Assembly: GCA_050633885.1 (NCBI GenBank)
Contig: JBOEHK010000005.1
Location: 620,001-684,000, forward strand
Source of the DNA: JAWSVE01 sp050633885
Lineage (GTDB): Bacteria > Pseudomonadota > Gammaproteobacteria > Pseudomonadales > Cellvibrionaceae
Length of the DNA: 64,000 nucleotides
Reading direction: 5' to 3'
Part shown: positions 18,221 to 27,093 of the stretch, piece after piece
Numbering within the stretch: the first letter of the stretch is position 1
How the letters are laid out: every line of letters begins with the position of its first letter
Position numbers and translations under genes: made by a program
Notes under the pieces: model-generated
Told to the model about the DNA's origin: nothing
The model's input: only the letters and a program-made list of their open reading frames with translations
Databases searched by the model: none

Positions 18221-18892
18221 ATGAACCAAGACGAATTAAAACGAGCGGTCGCCAAAGCAGCTATTGATTATGTGCAGCCAAAACTTGAGGCTGATTCCAT
18301 CATTGGTATTGGAACTGGCTCTACAGCGAATTGTTTTATCGATGAACTTGCTGCCATTAAAGGTCTTTTCGATGGCGCTGTCGCCAGCTCAGAAGCGAGT
18401 GCAGAGAGGCTAAAGGGACATGGGATTCCCGTTTACGATCTCAATTCTGTGAACAATTTATGTGTCTACGTGGATGGCGCGGATGAGACGAATCCAGATC
18501 TAGAATTAATTAAAGGCGGAGGTGCTGCCCTCACCCGAGAAAAAATTGTCACCGCAGTGGCCGATGAATTTGTCTGTATTGCAGATGGCAGTAAATGGGT
18601 TGAGTGCTTAGGTGCATTTCCGTTGCCTGTTGAAGTTATCCCCATGGCACGATCACACGTCGGTCGCGAGTTAGTAAAACTCGGGGCAGATCCTGTCTAC
18701 CGAGAAGGCGTTATCACCGACAACGGCAATTGCATCATCGATTGTCATAATTTACGAATAGAAAACCCGAAACAACTCGAAACGGCGATTAATCAAATCG
18801 TTGGCGTCGTCACTAATGGATTGTTTGCCCAAAAATCAGCAGATGTTTTATTATTAGGGACAGCGGAAGGGATAAAAACGTTTAAAAAATAG
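18221..18892 (+). CDS. rpiA: Ribose-5-phosphate isomerase A
   Basis: 223 aa. Interconverts ribose 5-phosphate and ribulose 5-phosphate in the pentose phosphate pathway, linking to Tkt encoded at 32-34 kb. Motifs: GIGTGSTANCFI, ASSEAS, DGADETN (catalytic Asp), LIKGGGAALTREK (base Glu and Lys) and DGSKWVE. Length is standard. No terminator is evident after it. Confidence 0.97.
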   Translation: MNQDELKRAVAKAAIDYVQPKLEADSIIGIGTGSTANCFIDELAAIKGLFDGAVASSEASAERLKGHGIPVYDLNSVNNLCVYVDGADETNPDLELIKGGGAALTREKIVTAVADEFVCIADGSKWVECLGAFPLPVEVIPMARSHVGRELVKLGADPVYREGVITDNGNCIIDCHNLRIENPKQLETAINQIVGVVTNGLFAQKSADVLLLGTAEGIKTFKK

Positions 18893-18970
18893 AAGCGCAT
18901 AAAAATAAAACGTCTTCAAGGTTATATCGAAAACATTTTACCTAAAGCAATATTCAGCAATGGATGCCGT

Positions 18971-19303
18971 TTACTGTTCACCACACTGATAAACCAAAAA
19001 TTTCTGTCTGCCGTCTTCGAGTTCACCATCGACCACTATCGTGTTACCGCCCATCTTAACCGCTTCATTTTTAGCAAGCGTGGTAAGCTCCTCATTTTGT
19101 TTCGTTTTGCTACGCTTTACAAAGGCCACTTTATCGAGGACTTTGGAGGTAGTAGTGCCTATTTTTGTACAACTCATCACATCACTTTTTGATACTAAAG
19201 CAATCATATTTGCTTCTTCTGATAATTTCACCCAAGTACAACCGCCAGCGGTAATAGATAAAACGATCAGCAAACTAAAAGCATTCCGTATTTTAATAGT
19301 CAT
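18971..19303 (-). CDS. DUF4156-like lipoprotein
   Basis: 110 aa from the ATG at 19303. The N-terminus MTIKIRNAFSLLIVL then TAGGC is a lipoprotein signal with the lipid-carrying Cys, so the protein is expected on a membrane facing the periplasm. The mature part has two further Cys (DVMSCTKIG and VYQCGEQ), which may form a disulfide, and AVKMGGNTIVVD, the pattern I recall for DUF4156 (RcsF-like fold suggested). Function unknown. Stands alone between rpiA (convergent) and the hydrolase gene. Confidence 0.75.
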   Translation of the reverse strand: MTIKIRNAFSLLIVLSITAGGCTWVKLSEEANMIALVSKSDVMSCTKIGTTTSKVLDKVAFVKRSKTKQNEELTTLAKNEAVKMGGNTIVVDGELEDGRQKFLVYQCGEQ

Positions 19304-19445
19304 GGCTATTTGAAACCTCAAATTATTTTTCCAGACAACACATCATTAAAGATTCTTATGAAAAGAAGAACTGACGAATACAACTGCAATTATTGTCGGT
19401 ATTTGGCAATAAAAATATCGAGCAAGTTTAACTTTTATCGTTCTG

Positions 19446-20408
19446 TTAATCCGCCCGCTCTAAATACAATTTTATCGTAGCAAACACTTGCGCTCGATAG
19501 GGAGCGCTTTCACAAACAAGATGGTGGCGAGCGTTTGGAATCATCTTAAATTCTACATTTGGGAAAACAGTTTTTATTTGCTCAAGGTTATACAAATAAT
19601 CAACCGTTCCATCATCCTCCCCCTGAATCACCAGTAAAGGATATTCTTGCGAATCAAAATATTTAAAGGTATTAATCCAGTTTTTCATCGCTCCAATCCA
19701 GCGAATCGGTAAACGACGGTATTGCATAGGATCTTCTTTTCGCAAAAACGTTAGGAAATCTTTATCATGAGAATTATTCGTAAATGTTCGGGGAATACTT
19801 TTTAAAAACCAATGAACAAGTAAATATGTCCAACGATCTCTTGTCCAACCTTTTGAGCGAATCAACGGCGCCAGTAGTACTACTTTTTTAAACGGTGAGG
19901 CATCGGCTTCCACCAAATGCGCTGTAATTGCCGTAGAGCCTGTGCTTTGAGCTACGCAATACCATGGCTTGGGCATGACACCATGAAACAACGAAATAGC
20001 TTTATCTAATACTTTCCTATAATCATCAAAATCATCAATCGATGCCCGTAGCCCACTGCTTAACCCCATTCCGGGAAAATCAAAGGCGACTACGGCATAA
20101 TCATTTTGCAAAGAGAATCTAATAATATTGTTAAAAAGCCCCACATGATCATAATAACCATGAAGAACAAAGATAGTTCCGCGAGGCACTTCGGGCATCC
20201 AATAATGGGTTGCGATCATAAAATCAGCGGCTTCGAACTTCCCAAAACCGTGTTTAACATTCGGCAGCGTTTTAGAAAAATTAATTTTGAAGTGTTCTAA
20301 ATATTGCTGGACCAGCATATCATCAATATTCTTTTGATCTTTTTCAATGACAAAAGTTAAGGGTTTTAATTGAGAAGAAATTTTCTTCACATCTTCTGGG
20401 TTAAGCAT
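19446..20408 (-). CDS. Alpha/beta hydrolase (monoacylglycerol lipase/S33-like)
   Basis: 320 aa, no signal peptide. The fold is clear: oxyanion region FVLHGYYDHVG, AFDFPGMGLSSG, a nucleophile elbow VAQSTGSTA (Ser with Gly two positions on; the first Gly of GxSxG is Ala), acid in VIQGEDDGTVDY, and His in PNARHHLVCES. It groups with lysophospholipase/monoacylglycerol lipase-type hydrolases; substrate unknown. Gap to the upstream TPR gene on the same strand is about 75 bp, so co-transcription is possible. Confidence 0.82.
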   Translation of the reverse strand: MLNPEDVKKISSQLKPLTFVIEKDQKNIDDMLVQQYLEHFKINFSKTLPNVKHGFGKFEAADFMIATHYWMPEVPRGTIFVLHGYYDHVGLFNNIIRFSLQNDYAVVAFDFPGMGLSSGLRASIDDFDDYRKVLDKAISLFHGVMPKPWYCVAQSTGSTAITAHLVEADASPFKKVVLLAPLIRSKGWTRDRWTYLLVHWFLKSIPRTFTNNSHDKDFLTFLRKEDPMQYRRLPIRWIGAMKNWINTFKYFDSQEYPLLVIQGEDDGTVDYLYNLEQIKTVFPNVEFKMIPNARHHLVCESAPYRAQVFATIKLYLERAD

Positions 20409-20484
20409 TTTAATTATTTGCCTTTTAAAAAATATTAAAAAATCACCACAAGATAAAAAACACAGAAAGTCTCTTCTACCCTTT

Positions 20485-21690
20485 TTACTGCGCTACCCAA
20501 TTCTCTAAAGTACTTTCATATCTAGCTTGCACGGTAAGCGATTCAGATCGAGATAATCCTGTGTTTTTACTCACCTTGATCGCTCTTTTTACATTTTTTA
20601 TTGCTGCCTGTTGATTTCCTTGTTCCCAATAAGCCAGACCACGCAAATAATAAAAACGATGCTCAAACTTTCGTTTGGAAACCGATCCATTCAGTAAATC
20701 TATCGCATCATCAAAAGCACCACTACGATAAGAATACTGCGCTAACGCATAACGATAATAAGGATCGCGTAACTTATATTTATCTGACAGCTGGCGCAAT
20801 TCATCCGCTCGATTAGGCTCATTCGACAGATCATAAACAAAGGCCAGATTATTCAAAGCTGACCAATCATAAGGGTTCAACTGAAGTGCTTGACGATAAC
20901 TGGCTTCCGCTAATTTAAGATTCCCTAAGCGTCGCTGTACTATGCCCATATTATTCCAAATAAAAGCCGTATCCGAATCGGCCTCAAGCGCCCGCTTGCT
21001 GGCAATATAAGCTCGGCTAAAATCGCCTTCAACAACATACTGCATACTCATATTGCTGTAGTACAAAGCAAGCCCAGCGCCATCAGATAATATTTTTCGT
21101 GGGAAAGTCTCGCTGTATCGATCAACTCTAAAGTCTATTACGCCATCCCTGCCATTCTTTAATTTTATTTTAGCATTGACGTGACGGTACTGTATTAGTA
21201 CTTCGTCGCTGAGTGCATCCCATGTCGGAGGAACATCGACTTGTTGAAAATTTGCTGTCAATCCAGCTTCTCTTGCTAGAGCAATAAACATAGCCGAAAA
21301 CGCCAAACAATTCCCCCGTCGCGTCTTAAAAACATCTTCGCCTGTCAACGTCGCCCGCGCATCATACTTAATTTTGTAATCGGGATTATAACTAATGGCA
21401 TTAAATAATTTTTCTAACTTTTCCTCTTTCGTTCCATTTAATGGGACATAGGTTGCCACAAATTTTTTCATGCCAGGCGAAAGCTTTAAAATATCAACCT
21501 CAGGTTCAGATTGTATTTCTTGAGAAATATAACTAGGAGGCGTTAGAATCTTTTCAAGATCAAGCTGAGAAGGAGCCGCTATATTCACTGCTTTTAACGT
21601 TGAACAAGCAGAAGTTACTAAAAATAATAGTATGGCTGTTGTGGTTTTTAGGTAACAGTGTTGATTGAAATTAATTAGAGCGGATGCCAT
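20485..21690 (-). CDS. Transglutaminase-like plus TPR lipoprotein
   Basis: About 401 aa from ATG 21690 (a GTG at 21708 would add 6). The N-terminus has a lipoprotein signal ending LFLVTSACS. A transglutaminase-like cysteine protease-fold domain follows (about 70-200) with a Cys-His-Asp set: RRGNCLAFSAMF, YRHVNAKI, GVIDFRVDR. At least four TPR-like repeats fill the rest (AFIWNNMGIVQRRLGNLKLAEASYRQALQLNPYDWSALNNLA is the clearest region). Families of this design are periplasmic and linked to envelope or polysaccharide processes, but no partner is encoded nearby. Function not assigned. Confidence 0.8.
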   Translation of the reverse strand: MASALINFNQHCYLKTTTAILLFLVTSACSTLKAVNIAAPSQLDLEKILTPPSYISQEIQSEPEVDILKLSPGMKKFVATYVPLNGTKEEKLEKLFNAISYNPDYKIKYDARATLTGEDVFKTRRGNCLAFSAMFIALAREAGLTANFQQVDVPPTWDALSDEVLIQYRHVNAKIKLKNGRDGVIDFRVDRYSETFPRKILSDGAGLALYYSNMSMQYVVEGDFSRAYIASKRALEADSDTAFIWNNMGIVQRRLGNLKLAEASYRQALQLNPYDWSALNNLAFVYDLSNEPNRADELRQLSDKYKLRDPYYRYALAQYSYRSGAFDDAIDLLNGSVSKRKFEHRFYYLRGLAYWEQGNQQAAIKNVKRAIKVSKNTGLSRSESLTVQARYESTLENWVAQ

Positions 21691-21902
21691 GGCAGTACCC
21701 AATTTCACAGCTCATTACTATTCGTTGCTGTGTTTATCATTATTATAACTAAAACGTTATTTTATTTGATCAATGCGGTTTAATCAGTGTAGACGACTTT
21801 TCATAAAACAATTACCCACCAGATATAGCGCCTAGTGTTTTACGTAGACAACTTTAAAATAGTTTCGTTCTTTATAAACTCATAACAAGATTCTATTTAA
21901 CA

Positions 21903-21930
21903 ATATAAAAAAACAACGATATAAAAAAAC
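21903..21930. repeat. Tandem duplication next to the fba terminator
   Basis: ATATAAAAAAAC occurs at 21903-21914 and 21919-21930, a 16-bp period. On the minus strand this duplicates the T tract of the fba terminator. Confidence 0.85.
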
Positions 21931-21970
21931 GGCGAAGGCTTCTTGTATCAACAAAAAGCACTTCACCGTT
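21922..21970 (-). terminator. Rho-independent terminator of fba
   Basis: Read on the minus strand, AACGGTGAAGTGCTT pairs with AAGCCTTCGCCGTT (one bulged T, one G-U), followed by TTTTTTTAT. It ends about 100 bp after the fba stop. The rest of the 358-bp gap before the TPR lipoprotein gene shows no other feature. Confidence 0.85.
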
Positions 21971-22066
21971 CCCCTGACATCCATTTATGTTTAGCCTTAT
22001 TTAGGCTAAGTCTCGGCTAACGCTCAACAATCACCCTTCATAGTTAATTGTTGCTATGACAGACAA

Positions 22067-23128
22067 TTATTTAACAACTGCGTCGAGATCACCCTTAGCA
22101 TATCGAAGATACATATCTTCTAAAGAAATTTCCGTTATCTTAGAAGCATTACCAGCTGTACCAAACTCTTCATAGCGGGTAATACAAATATCTTTCATCG
22201 CTTTCACAGATTCGGCAAGATATTTACGAGGATCGAACTCTGATGGATTTTTTGCCATGAAACGACGAATCGCACCCGTAGAGGCTAAACGTAAATCCGT
22301 ATCAATATTGATTTTTCGAACACCGTGTTTAATGCCTTCACAAATTTGCTCTACCGGAACACCATAGGTTTCAGGAATTTCACCACCAAATTCATTAATC
22401 ACAGCCAACCATTCTTGAGGAACACTGGACGAGCCATGCATCACCAAATGTGTATTTGGAATGCGTTTATTAATTTCTTTAATCCGATCAATCGCTAAAA
22501 TATCGCCCGTCGGTGGACGAGTAAATTTATAAGCCCCATGAGACGTGCCGCACGCAATAGCCAGCGCATCAACATTTGTTTTCTTAACAAAATCCGCCGC
22601 CTCTTCAGGATCAGTTAACATTTGATCATGGCTTAAAACACCTTCGGCTCCAATACCATCTTCTTCGCCCGCCATACCGGTTTCTAAAGAGCCAAGACAA
22701 CCGAGTTCACCCTCAACAGAAACGCCACACGCATGAGCCATTTCGACAGTACGCTTAGTGACATCAACATTGTATTCATAGGTCGTCGGCGTTTTACCAT
22801 CCTCACCCAAAGAGCCATCCATCATGACCGAACTAAAACCCAATTGAATGGACCGCTGACAAACCGCCGGCGATGTTCCATGATCCTGGTGCATACACAC
22901 TGGGATGTGAGGAAACTCTTCGATCGCTGCCGAAATTAAATGCCGTAGGAAAGGCGCCCCAGCATATTTACGAGCGCCCGCAGATGCCTGAACAATGACA
23001 GGGCTGTCCGTTTGGCTAGCCGCCTCCATAATTGCTCGCATCTGCTCTAGATTATTAACGTTGAAGGCTGGAACGCCGTATCTATGTTCAGCAGCATGAT
23101 CGAGTAGTTGGCGTAAGCTAATAAGCAT
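22067..23128 (-). CDS. fba: Class II fructose-bisphosphate aldolase
   Basis: 353 aa. Zn-dependent cleavage of fructose 1,6-bisphosphate. Motifs: VPAFNVNNLEQM, PVCMHQDHGTSP (Zn His), VEGELGCLGSLE (family Glu), SHGAYKF (Zn His), LVMHGSSSVP (third Zn His region) and KINIDTDLR. The length and inserts fit the CbbA-type branch. Normally close to pgk, here 6.6 kb away with accessory genes between. Strong terminator downstream. Confidence 0.95.
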   Translation of the reverse strand: MLISLRQLLDHAAEHRYGVPAFNVNNLEQMRAIMEAASQTDSPVIVQASAGARKYAGAPFLRHLISAAIEEFPHIPVCMHQDHGTSPAVCQRSIQLGFSSVMMDGSLGEDGKTPTTYEYNVDVTKRTVEMAHACGVSVEGELGCLGSLETGMAGEEDGIGAEGVLSHDQMLTDPEEAADFVKKTNVDALAIACGTSHGAYKFTRPPTGDILAIDRIKEINKRIPNTHLVMHGSSSVPQEWLAVINEFGGEIPETYGVPVEQICEGIKHGVRKINIDTDLRLASTGAIRRFMAKNPSEFDPRKYLAESVKAMKDICITRYEEFGTAGNASKITEISLEDMYLRYAKGDLDAVVK

Positions 23129-23226
23129 ATGAATAAATCCTTGCTATAAAATTAAGTCTAAAAGGTAAAGACTAGATGAAAAGAGTCTTGAAAAAATATT
23201 GGTAGAGAATGGTAAGATGCCAGCCC

Positions 23227-23255
23227 TTGCAGCGCAAGTGCACAAGCGTTATATC
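23227..23255 (+). promoter_or_regulatory. argJ promoter candidate
   Basis: TTGCAG and TATATC are separated by exactly 17 bp, 65 bp before the argJ start codon in the divergent fba-argJ gap. Confidence 0.45.
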
Positions 23256-23319
23256 CATAATTTACGGATAAAAGCTTTTAGAATTCAATCAACCAACACT
23301 TTTGGGGACATTATTTAGC

Positions 23320-24525
23320 ATGACCAAGATGACAAATACACTAGACATCCCGCAGGGTTTTTCTTGGTTCGGAAAAAATATCGGCATTAAAGACGAGACC
23401 AAAGATTTCGGTGGTATTTTGTCTGATTGCGCTTGCTCAGCGGCGGCTGTTTTCACAAGAAACACCATGCCTGGGGCACCCGTGGTAATTGGAAAAAAAC
23501 ATATTAAGGACGGCTCTCTACAGGCCATCATTGTGAACTCCAAAAATGCCAATGTCGCTACCGACGCTGCCGGCGAACAAGACTCACTCACAATCTGTGA
23601 GCTTTCAGCACAAGCGTGTAGCCTCCAAGTCGACGCGATACTCCCATCTTCCACTGGGGTTATCGGAAAACGTCTACCAATGGACATCATCAAAAAAGGT
23701 TGTCTCTCAATCGCTGAAGAGTTTGGCAAAACTGAACAACATGTGCTTGATTTTGCTGAGAGTATTATGACAACCGATACGCGCAAAAAAATGATCAGCG
23801 CAAAAGTTGGAGACGCAACACTTTTGGGTATCGCTAAAGGTGCTGGAATGATCGAACCGGATATGGCGACCATGCTCAGTTATTTCACAACCGATGCCGC
23901 TATTTCTTCCGACAAACTAAAATCCATACTCTCACGCGTCAGTAACAAATCATTTAACCGCATCTCTGTTGATACCGATACATCCACCAGCGATACAGTG
24001 GTTATTCTTGCCAATGGGGCGGCCGGCAAAGTAGACGAAAAAGAATTTGAAAACGTCTTTACTGAACTTGCTATCTACTTAGCAAAAGAAATTGCACGTG
24101 ATGGAGAAGGAGCAACCAAATTAATTGAGCTAAAAGTCTCTGGCGCCTCAACAGCAGACCAAGCGTTACTGACAGCAAAAGCCGTTATTAACTCGCCTCT
24201 AGTAAAAACCGCAATATACGGCGCCGACCCTAATTGGGGTCGATTTGTTATGGCTATAGGGAAAGTCTTTGATTACACCGTCGACATTAACGATCTGATT
24301 ATTTTATTCAGCAACCAATCAAACGACACTAAACCCGATCGTTTGAAAATCACAGCAAAAATGCTCGACTCTGACTCAGTTCCTCTCGACGATATTTCCG
24401 AACTGTTAACAAATGATAAAATTTTTATTGAGCTTATCTTAGGTGATGGAAAGTTTGAAGAAACCGTTTGGGGTTGCGACTTAACGGAAGGGTATGTTGA
24501 CGTCAATGCGCACTACACCACTTGA
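23320..24525 (+). CDS. argJ: Glutamate N-acetyltransferase / amino-acid acetyltransferase ArgJ
   Basis: 401 aa from ATG 23320. ArgJ moves the acetyl group from N-acetylornithine to glutamate in the arginine pathway and may also use acetyl-CoA. The precursor self-cleaves before T184 in GMIEPDMATMLSYF, and that Thr becomes the nucleophile; LPSSTGVIG (oxyanion hole), GADPNWGR and the ending VDVNAHYTT are family features. No other arg gene is close. A TTG six codons upstream is not needed, since GGGGACA lies ahead of the ATG. Confidence 0.94.
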   Translation: MTKMTNTLDIPQGFSWFGKNIGIKDETKDFGGILSDCACSAAAVFTRNTMPGAPVVIGKKHIKDGSLQAIIVNSKNANVATDAAGEQDSLTICELSAQACSLQVDAILPSSTGVIGKRLPMDIIKKGCLSIAEEFGKTEQHVLDFAESIMTTDTRKKMISAKVGDATLLGIAKGAGMIEPDMATMLSYFTTDAAISSDKLKSILSRVSNKSFNRISVDTDTSTSDTVVILANGAAGKVDEKEFENVFTELAIYLAKEIARDGEGATKLIELKVSGASTADQALLTAKAVINSPLVKTAIYGADPNWGRFVMAIGKVFDYTVDINDLIILFSNQSNDTKPDRLKITAKMLDSDSVPLDDISELLTNDKIFIELILGDGKFEETVWGCDLTEGYVDVNAHYTT

Positions 24526-24563
24526 ATTCTAATCATGGCTTACATATATCAAAGATAGGCTTT

Positions 24564-24583
24564 TAACGTTAATAATAACGTTA
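24564..24583. promoter_or_regulatory. Paired TAACGTTA palindromes upstream of doxX-like gene
   Basis: The palindromic octamer TAACGTTA occurs at 24564-24571 and 24576-24583, 12 bp centre to centre, 28 bp before the start of the DoxX gene. This is operator-like geometry, but no regulator is known. Confidence 0.45.
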
Positions 24584-24611
24584 TGAATAGGAATCAAAAA
24601 GAGAGAAAACT

Positions 24612-24992
24612 ATGCTTGATAAAATTCTCATTCATACTGGCCGAACCCTTCTAGCACTGTATTTCTTAGTGCCTGGAGTTTTCAAATTTTTAGCTTGGGA
24701 TACGCACATTGCCATGATGGATAAACACAACATGATGTTTATCCCTATCTTGCTAGGCACAGCTGGTTGCGTACAGATAATTGCTAGCCTTTGCCTCATT
24801 ATTAACCGCTACGTTGCTTGGGCAGCTTTAGCGCTTGCCGCTTTAACATTAATAATTAATTATAACCTTCATGACTTTTGGAACTTCGAAGGAATGGAAC
24901 GTGCGCACGAAACACAAAATCTAGTAAAAAATATGGGGATTTTTTCAGGTTTACTCATCTTAGCTGGAATAAATTTTAAACCTAAAACTTAA
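24612..24992 (+). CDS. DoxX family membrane protein
   Basis: 126 aa with four predicted membrane helices (about 8-28, 42-64, 66-86, 103-120), the DoxX design. The start LDKILIHTGRTLLALYFLVPGVFKFLAW is typical (GR.LLA..F...G..K). DoxX proteins are linked to thiol/redox balance in some bacteria, but the role here is open. Ribosome site AGAGAGAAA precedes the ATG. The next gene is convergent, with stops only 3 bp apart. Confidence 0.85.
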   Translation: MLDKILIHTGRTLLALYFLVPGVFKFLAWDTHIAMMDKHNMMFIPILLGTAGCVQIIASLCLIINRYVAWAALALAALTLIINYNLHDFWNFEGMERAHETQNLVKNMGIFSGLLILAGINFKPKT

Positions 24993-24995
24993 AGT

Positions 24996-25337
24996 TCAGT
25001 TTTTCACAACAGGCTCTATATTTTTCTTTGAATGGAGCAGCTGAACCTTTCTGGCTTGTTTGCCTATATAGGTCATGTACAAAATCATAACAACACAAAA
25101 AAAACCAACTCCCCCAAAATTGAAAGGTATCATTGATTTAAATAAGATAAAAAATGCAGGAATGACAAGAAAAATTGCCATCAAGATTTGAACAAAATCA
25201 ATTTTTTTAGGCATTTCCGTATAGTGTGTTTTGCACTTTGGACAACTTAAAAACCGCTTATTATGTCCATCTTCATAGTAAGCGGTTTTTCCATGAAAAA
25301 CATGATCGCAATCGGCACATTTAAATTTTACAGCCAT
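24996..25337 (-). CDS. Zinc-ribbon membrane protein, unrecognised
   Basis: 113 aa. An N-terminal zinc ribbon is visible as CADC at residues 7-10 and CPKC at 32-35, followed by two membrane helices (about 48-66 and 72-90) and a basic tail. I know no function. It lies 17 bp downstream of the EncFtn-like gene on the same strand, so they are probably co-transcribed. Confidence 0.7.
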   Translation of the reverse strand: MAVKFKCADCDHVFHGKTAYYEDGHNKRFLSCPKCKTHYTEMPKKIDFVQILMAIFLVIPAFFILFKSMIPFNFGGVGFFCVVMILYMTYIGKQARKVQLLHSKKNIEPVVKN

Positions 25338-25354
25338 ATCTTCGAAACGCTTTT

Positions 25355-25642
25355 TTATTTATGCGCTATTGGCTTATCTGTAAATAAATAATCTTTTAAC
25401 TCTTTATCCATCGTAGGGTCTTGGCGACGAATCCATTCCAATACCATTGCGGCATGTTCTTTTTCTTCATCACGATTATGCTCTAAGATTCTTTTTAGCT
25501 CCGGATCTTTACAGGCATCGACGCGCTGATTGTACCAATCGACCGCTTCTAACTCCTCCATTAGCGATACGATAGCGCGATGCATATCGCGGGTTTTATC
25601 TGATAACTCACTAACGGGTTCATGATAACCTTCGTTTGACAT
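25355..25642 (-). CDS. Encapsulated-ferritin-like (EncFtn) protein without shell gene
   Basis: 95 aa, two long helices. The stretch SLMEELEAVDWYNQRVDA followed by HNRDEEKEHAAM matches encapsulin-associated ferritins (Rhodospirillum rubrum EncFtn) closely. The ferroxidase ligands correspond to E30, E60 and H63. EncFtn forms ring decamers that oxidise iron and is normally packed inside an encapsulin shell through a C-terminal tag. Here the protein stops at DKPIAHK, with no tag, and no encapsulin gene is in the window, so it either works free or the shell lies elsewhere. Ribosome site CAGGAGT. Next gene downstream: the zinc-ribbon membrane protein. Confidence 0.85.
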   Translation of the reverse strand: MSNEGYHEPVSELSDKTRDMHRAIVSLMEELEAVDWYNQRVDACKDPELKRILEHNRDEEKEHAAMVLEWIRRQDPTMDKELKDYLFTDKPIAHK

Positions 25643-25704
25643 TTTCTACTCCTGATTGATTCTAATTTCGACTTATAACTTTACGTTTAATTTAGGGTAA
25701 CGCA

Positions 25705-26460
25705 TTAACCCAACTGTTTTTGGCCAACATATAATATCAACGGCCAATATATTTTTTTGTGTCGCGCTTCATCTCCCCAAGCAATCTTTAGCTCTTCAAA
25801 ATATTTTTCCACAGGGTTTTCTTTTTTCTCTTGTTCGTATCCTTTTACGGCAGACCACGTATTGAGATAACCCAATAAATGACCAAACTCCCACTCTTTA
25901 CGCATAAAGAATTCAGGTGGAGTTAAGCGGTCATAAGGAAAATTTATTTTTGTATAACCTTCGTCTAACAGCTCTCGTCCTTTTGGCCAATAAGGCCCAA
26001 CAACTTGACTGTGAAAATGAGACACAACGTTATCTAACTCTGTGTCCGTATACAATAGCTGATAACCCCACGCTGCTAACACCCCTCCCGGTTTCAAAAC
26101 ACGGTTCACTTCTTTAAAAAAAATATCATGATCAAACCAATGAATGGCCTGTGCAACGGTCACTAAATCAAGGGTGTGATCTTCAGCATCAATAATTTCT
26201 GCGGGACTGACGGCATAAGTAATATTATCTTTTTGAATAGCTTGTGATATTTGTTTTTCACTTGCATCCGTCGCTGTGACACATTCAAAATGTTTTGCTA
26301 ATGCAACGCTGGCTTGCCCATTACCACAGCCACAATCCCACGCTTTTTTCTTTGACGGTGAAATAGTTGCCAAATATTCAAAAAAATCAGCAGGGTAATC
26401 CGGACGAAACGCTCGATAATTATCGGACGCTGTAGAAAAATAATCAGCAAATGAGCGCAT
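25705..26460 (-). CDS. Class I SAM-dependent methyltransferase
   Basis: 251 aa, soluble. Motif I WDCGCGNGQAS, the acidic residue in TATDASEKQI, VTVAQAIHWFDHD and a VLKPGGVLAAWGY motif define a Methyltransf_11-type Rossmann fold. The C-terminal 100 residues (EFMRKEWEFGHLLGYLNTWSA-type pattern) match the small-molecule methyltransferases called TMT1-like in eukaryotes; substrate unknown. It reads away from the GFA gene on the same strand with 57 bp between. Confidence 0.82.
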   Translation of the reverse strand: MRSFADYFSTASDNYRAFRPDYPADFFEYLATISPSKKKAWDCGCGNGQASVALAKHFECVTATDASEKQISQAIQKDNITYAVSPAEIIDAEDHTLDLVTVAQAIHWFDHDIFFKEVNRVLKPGGVLAAWGYQLLYTDTELDNVVSHFHSQVVGPYWPKGRELLDEGYTKINFPYDRLTPPEFFMRKEWEFGHLLGYLNTWSAVKGYEQEKKENPVEKYFEELKIAWGDEARHKKIYWPLILYVGQKQLG

Positions 26461-26517
26461 TTTTATGCTTTTTCCTTAAAGATGTTTAATCTCATTTTAG
26501 CTCAGAAATAAAACGGG

Positions 26518-26940
26518 CTAACTTTTCATTTCAGACAAATCAGACAATTCTCGTAATTCAAAATCATAATGGGGAATAGTAGGGTTCAACATGACCCATG
26601 GCAATTTGTGCGCAATAAACGCCTCGGCTTGAGGCTCATAAGGTAATGGATGGTCTAAACTACCCACGGTTATATCAATCCACTTTCGCTGATCTTTACG
26701 GCCCCAATACAAATTCGTCCCACAATCTCGGCAAAACCCGCGGTAAACGCCCTCTGTGCAACTGACTTCTTTTGGTCTGCCTTGATTGATTGAAACGGCG
26801 TCGCTTCGAAATGTGGCCCAATTAATAAAAGGCGCTCCGCTAAATTTTTGACAATCCAAACAATGACACGTACTCACAAATTGAGGTTTTTCGCTGCAAG
26901 AGAATTCTATTTCTCCACAACGGCAGCTGCCAGTGATCAT
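26518..26940 (-). CDS. GFA family zinc protein
   Basis: 140 aa. The GFA (glutathione-dependent formaldehyde-activating enzyme-like) fold binds two Zn ions by Cys clusters: GSCRCGEIEF, CHCLDCQKFSG, and GFCRDCGTNLYW. True Gfa activity has been disputed, so the name describes the fold only. Gene faces away from the acetyltransferase gene across a 304-bp gap. Confidence 0.85.
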   Translation of the reverse strand: MITGSCRCGEIEFSCSEKPQFVSTCHCLDCQKFSGAPFINWATFRSDAVSINQGRPKEVSCTEGVYRGFCRDCGTNLYWGRKDQRKWIDITVGSLDHPLPYEPQAEAFIAHKLPWVMLNPTIPHYDFELRELSDLSEMKS

Positions 26941-27093
26941 AATGACCTCTCACCATAATATATGCCTGCATTAATTGGCTTCTTCTTGAAGCTCGAATTG
27001 TGGCAGAACGGGTTAATGGTTTCCGTCCAAAGTTATATCCATCTCTATCTATAAAATACCATCTAAACTATTTTTAAACTGATCATTGCAGTT

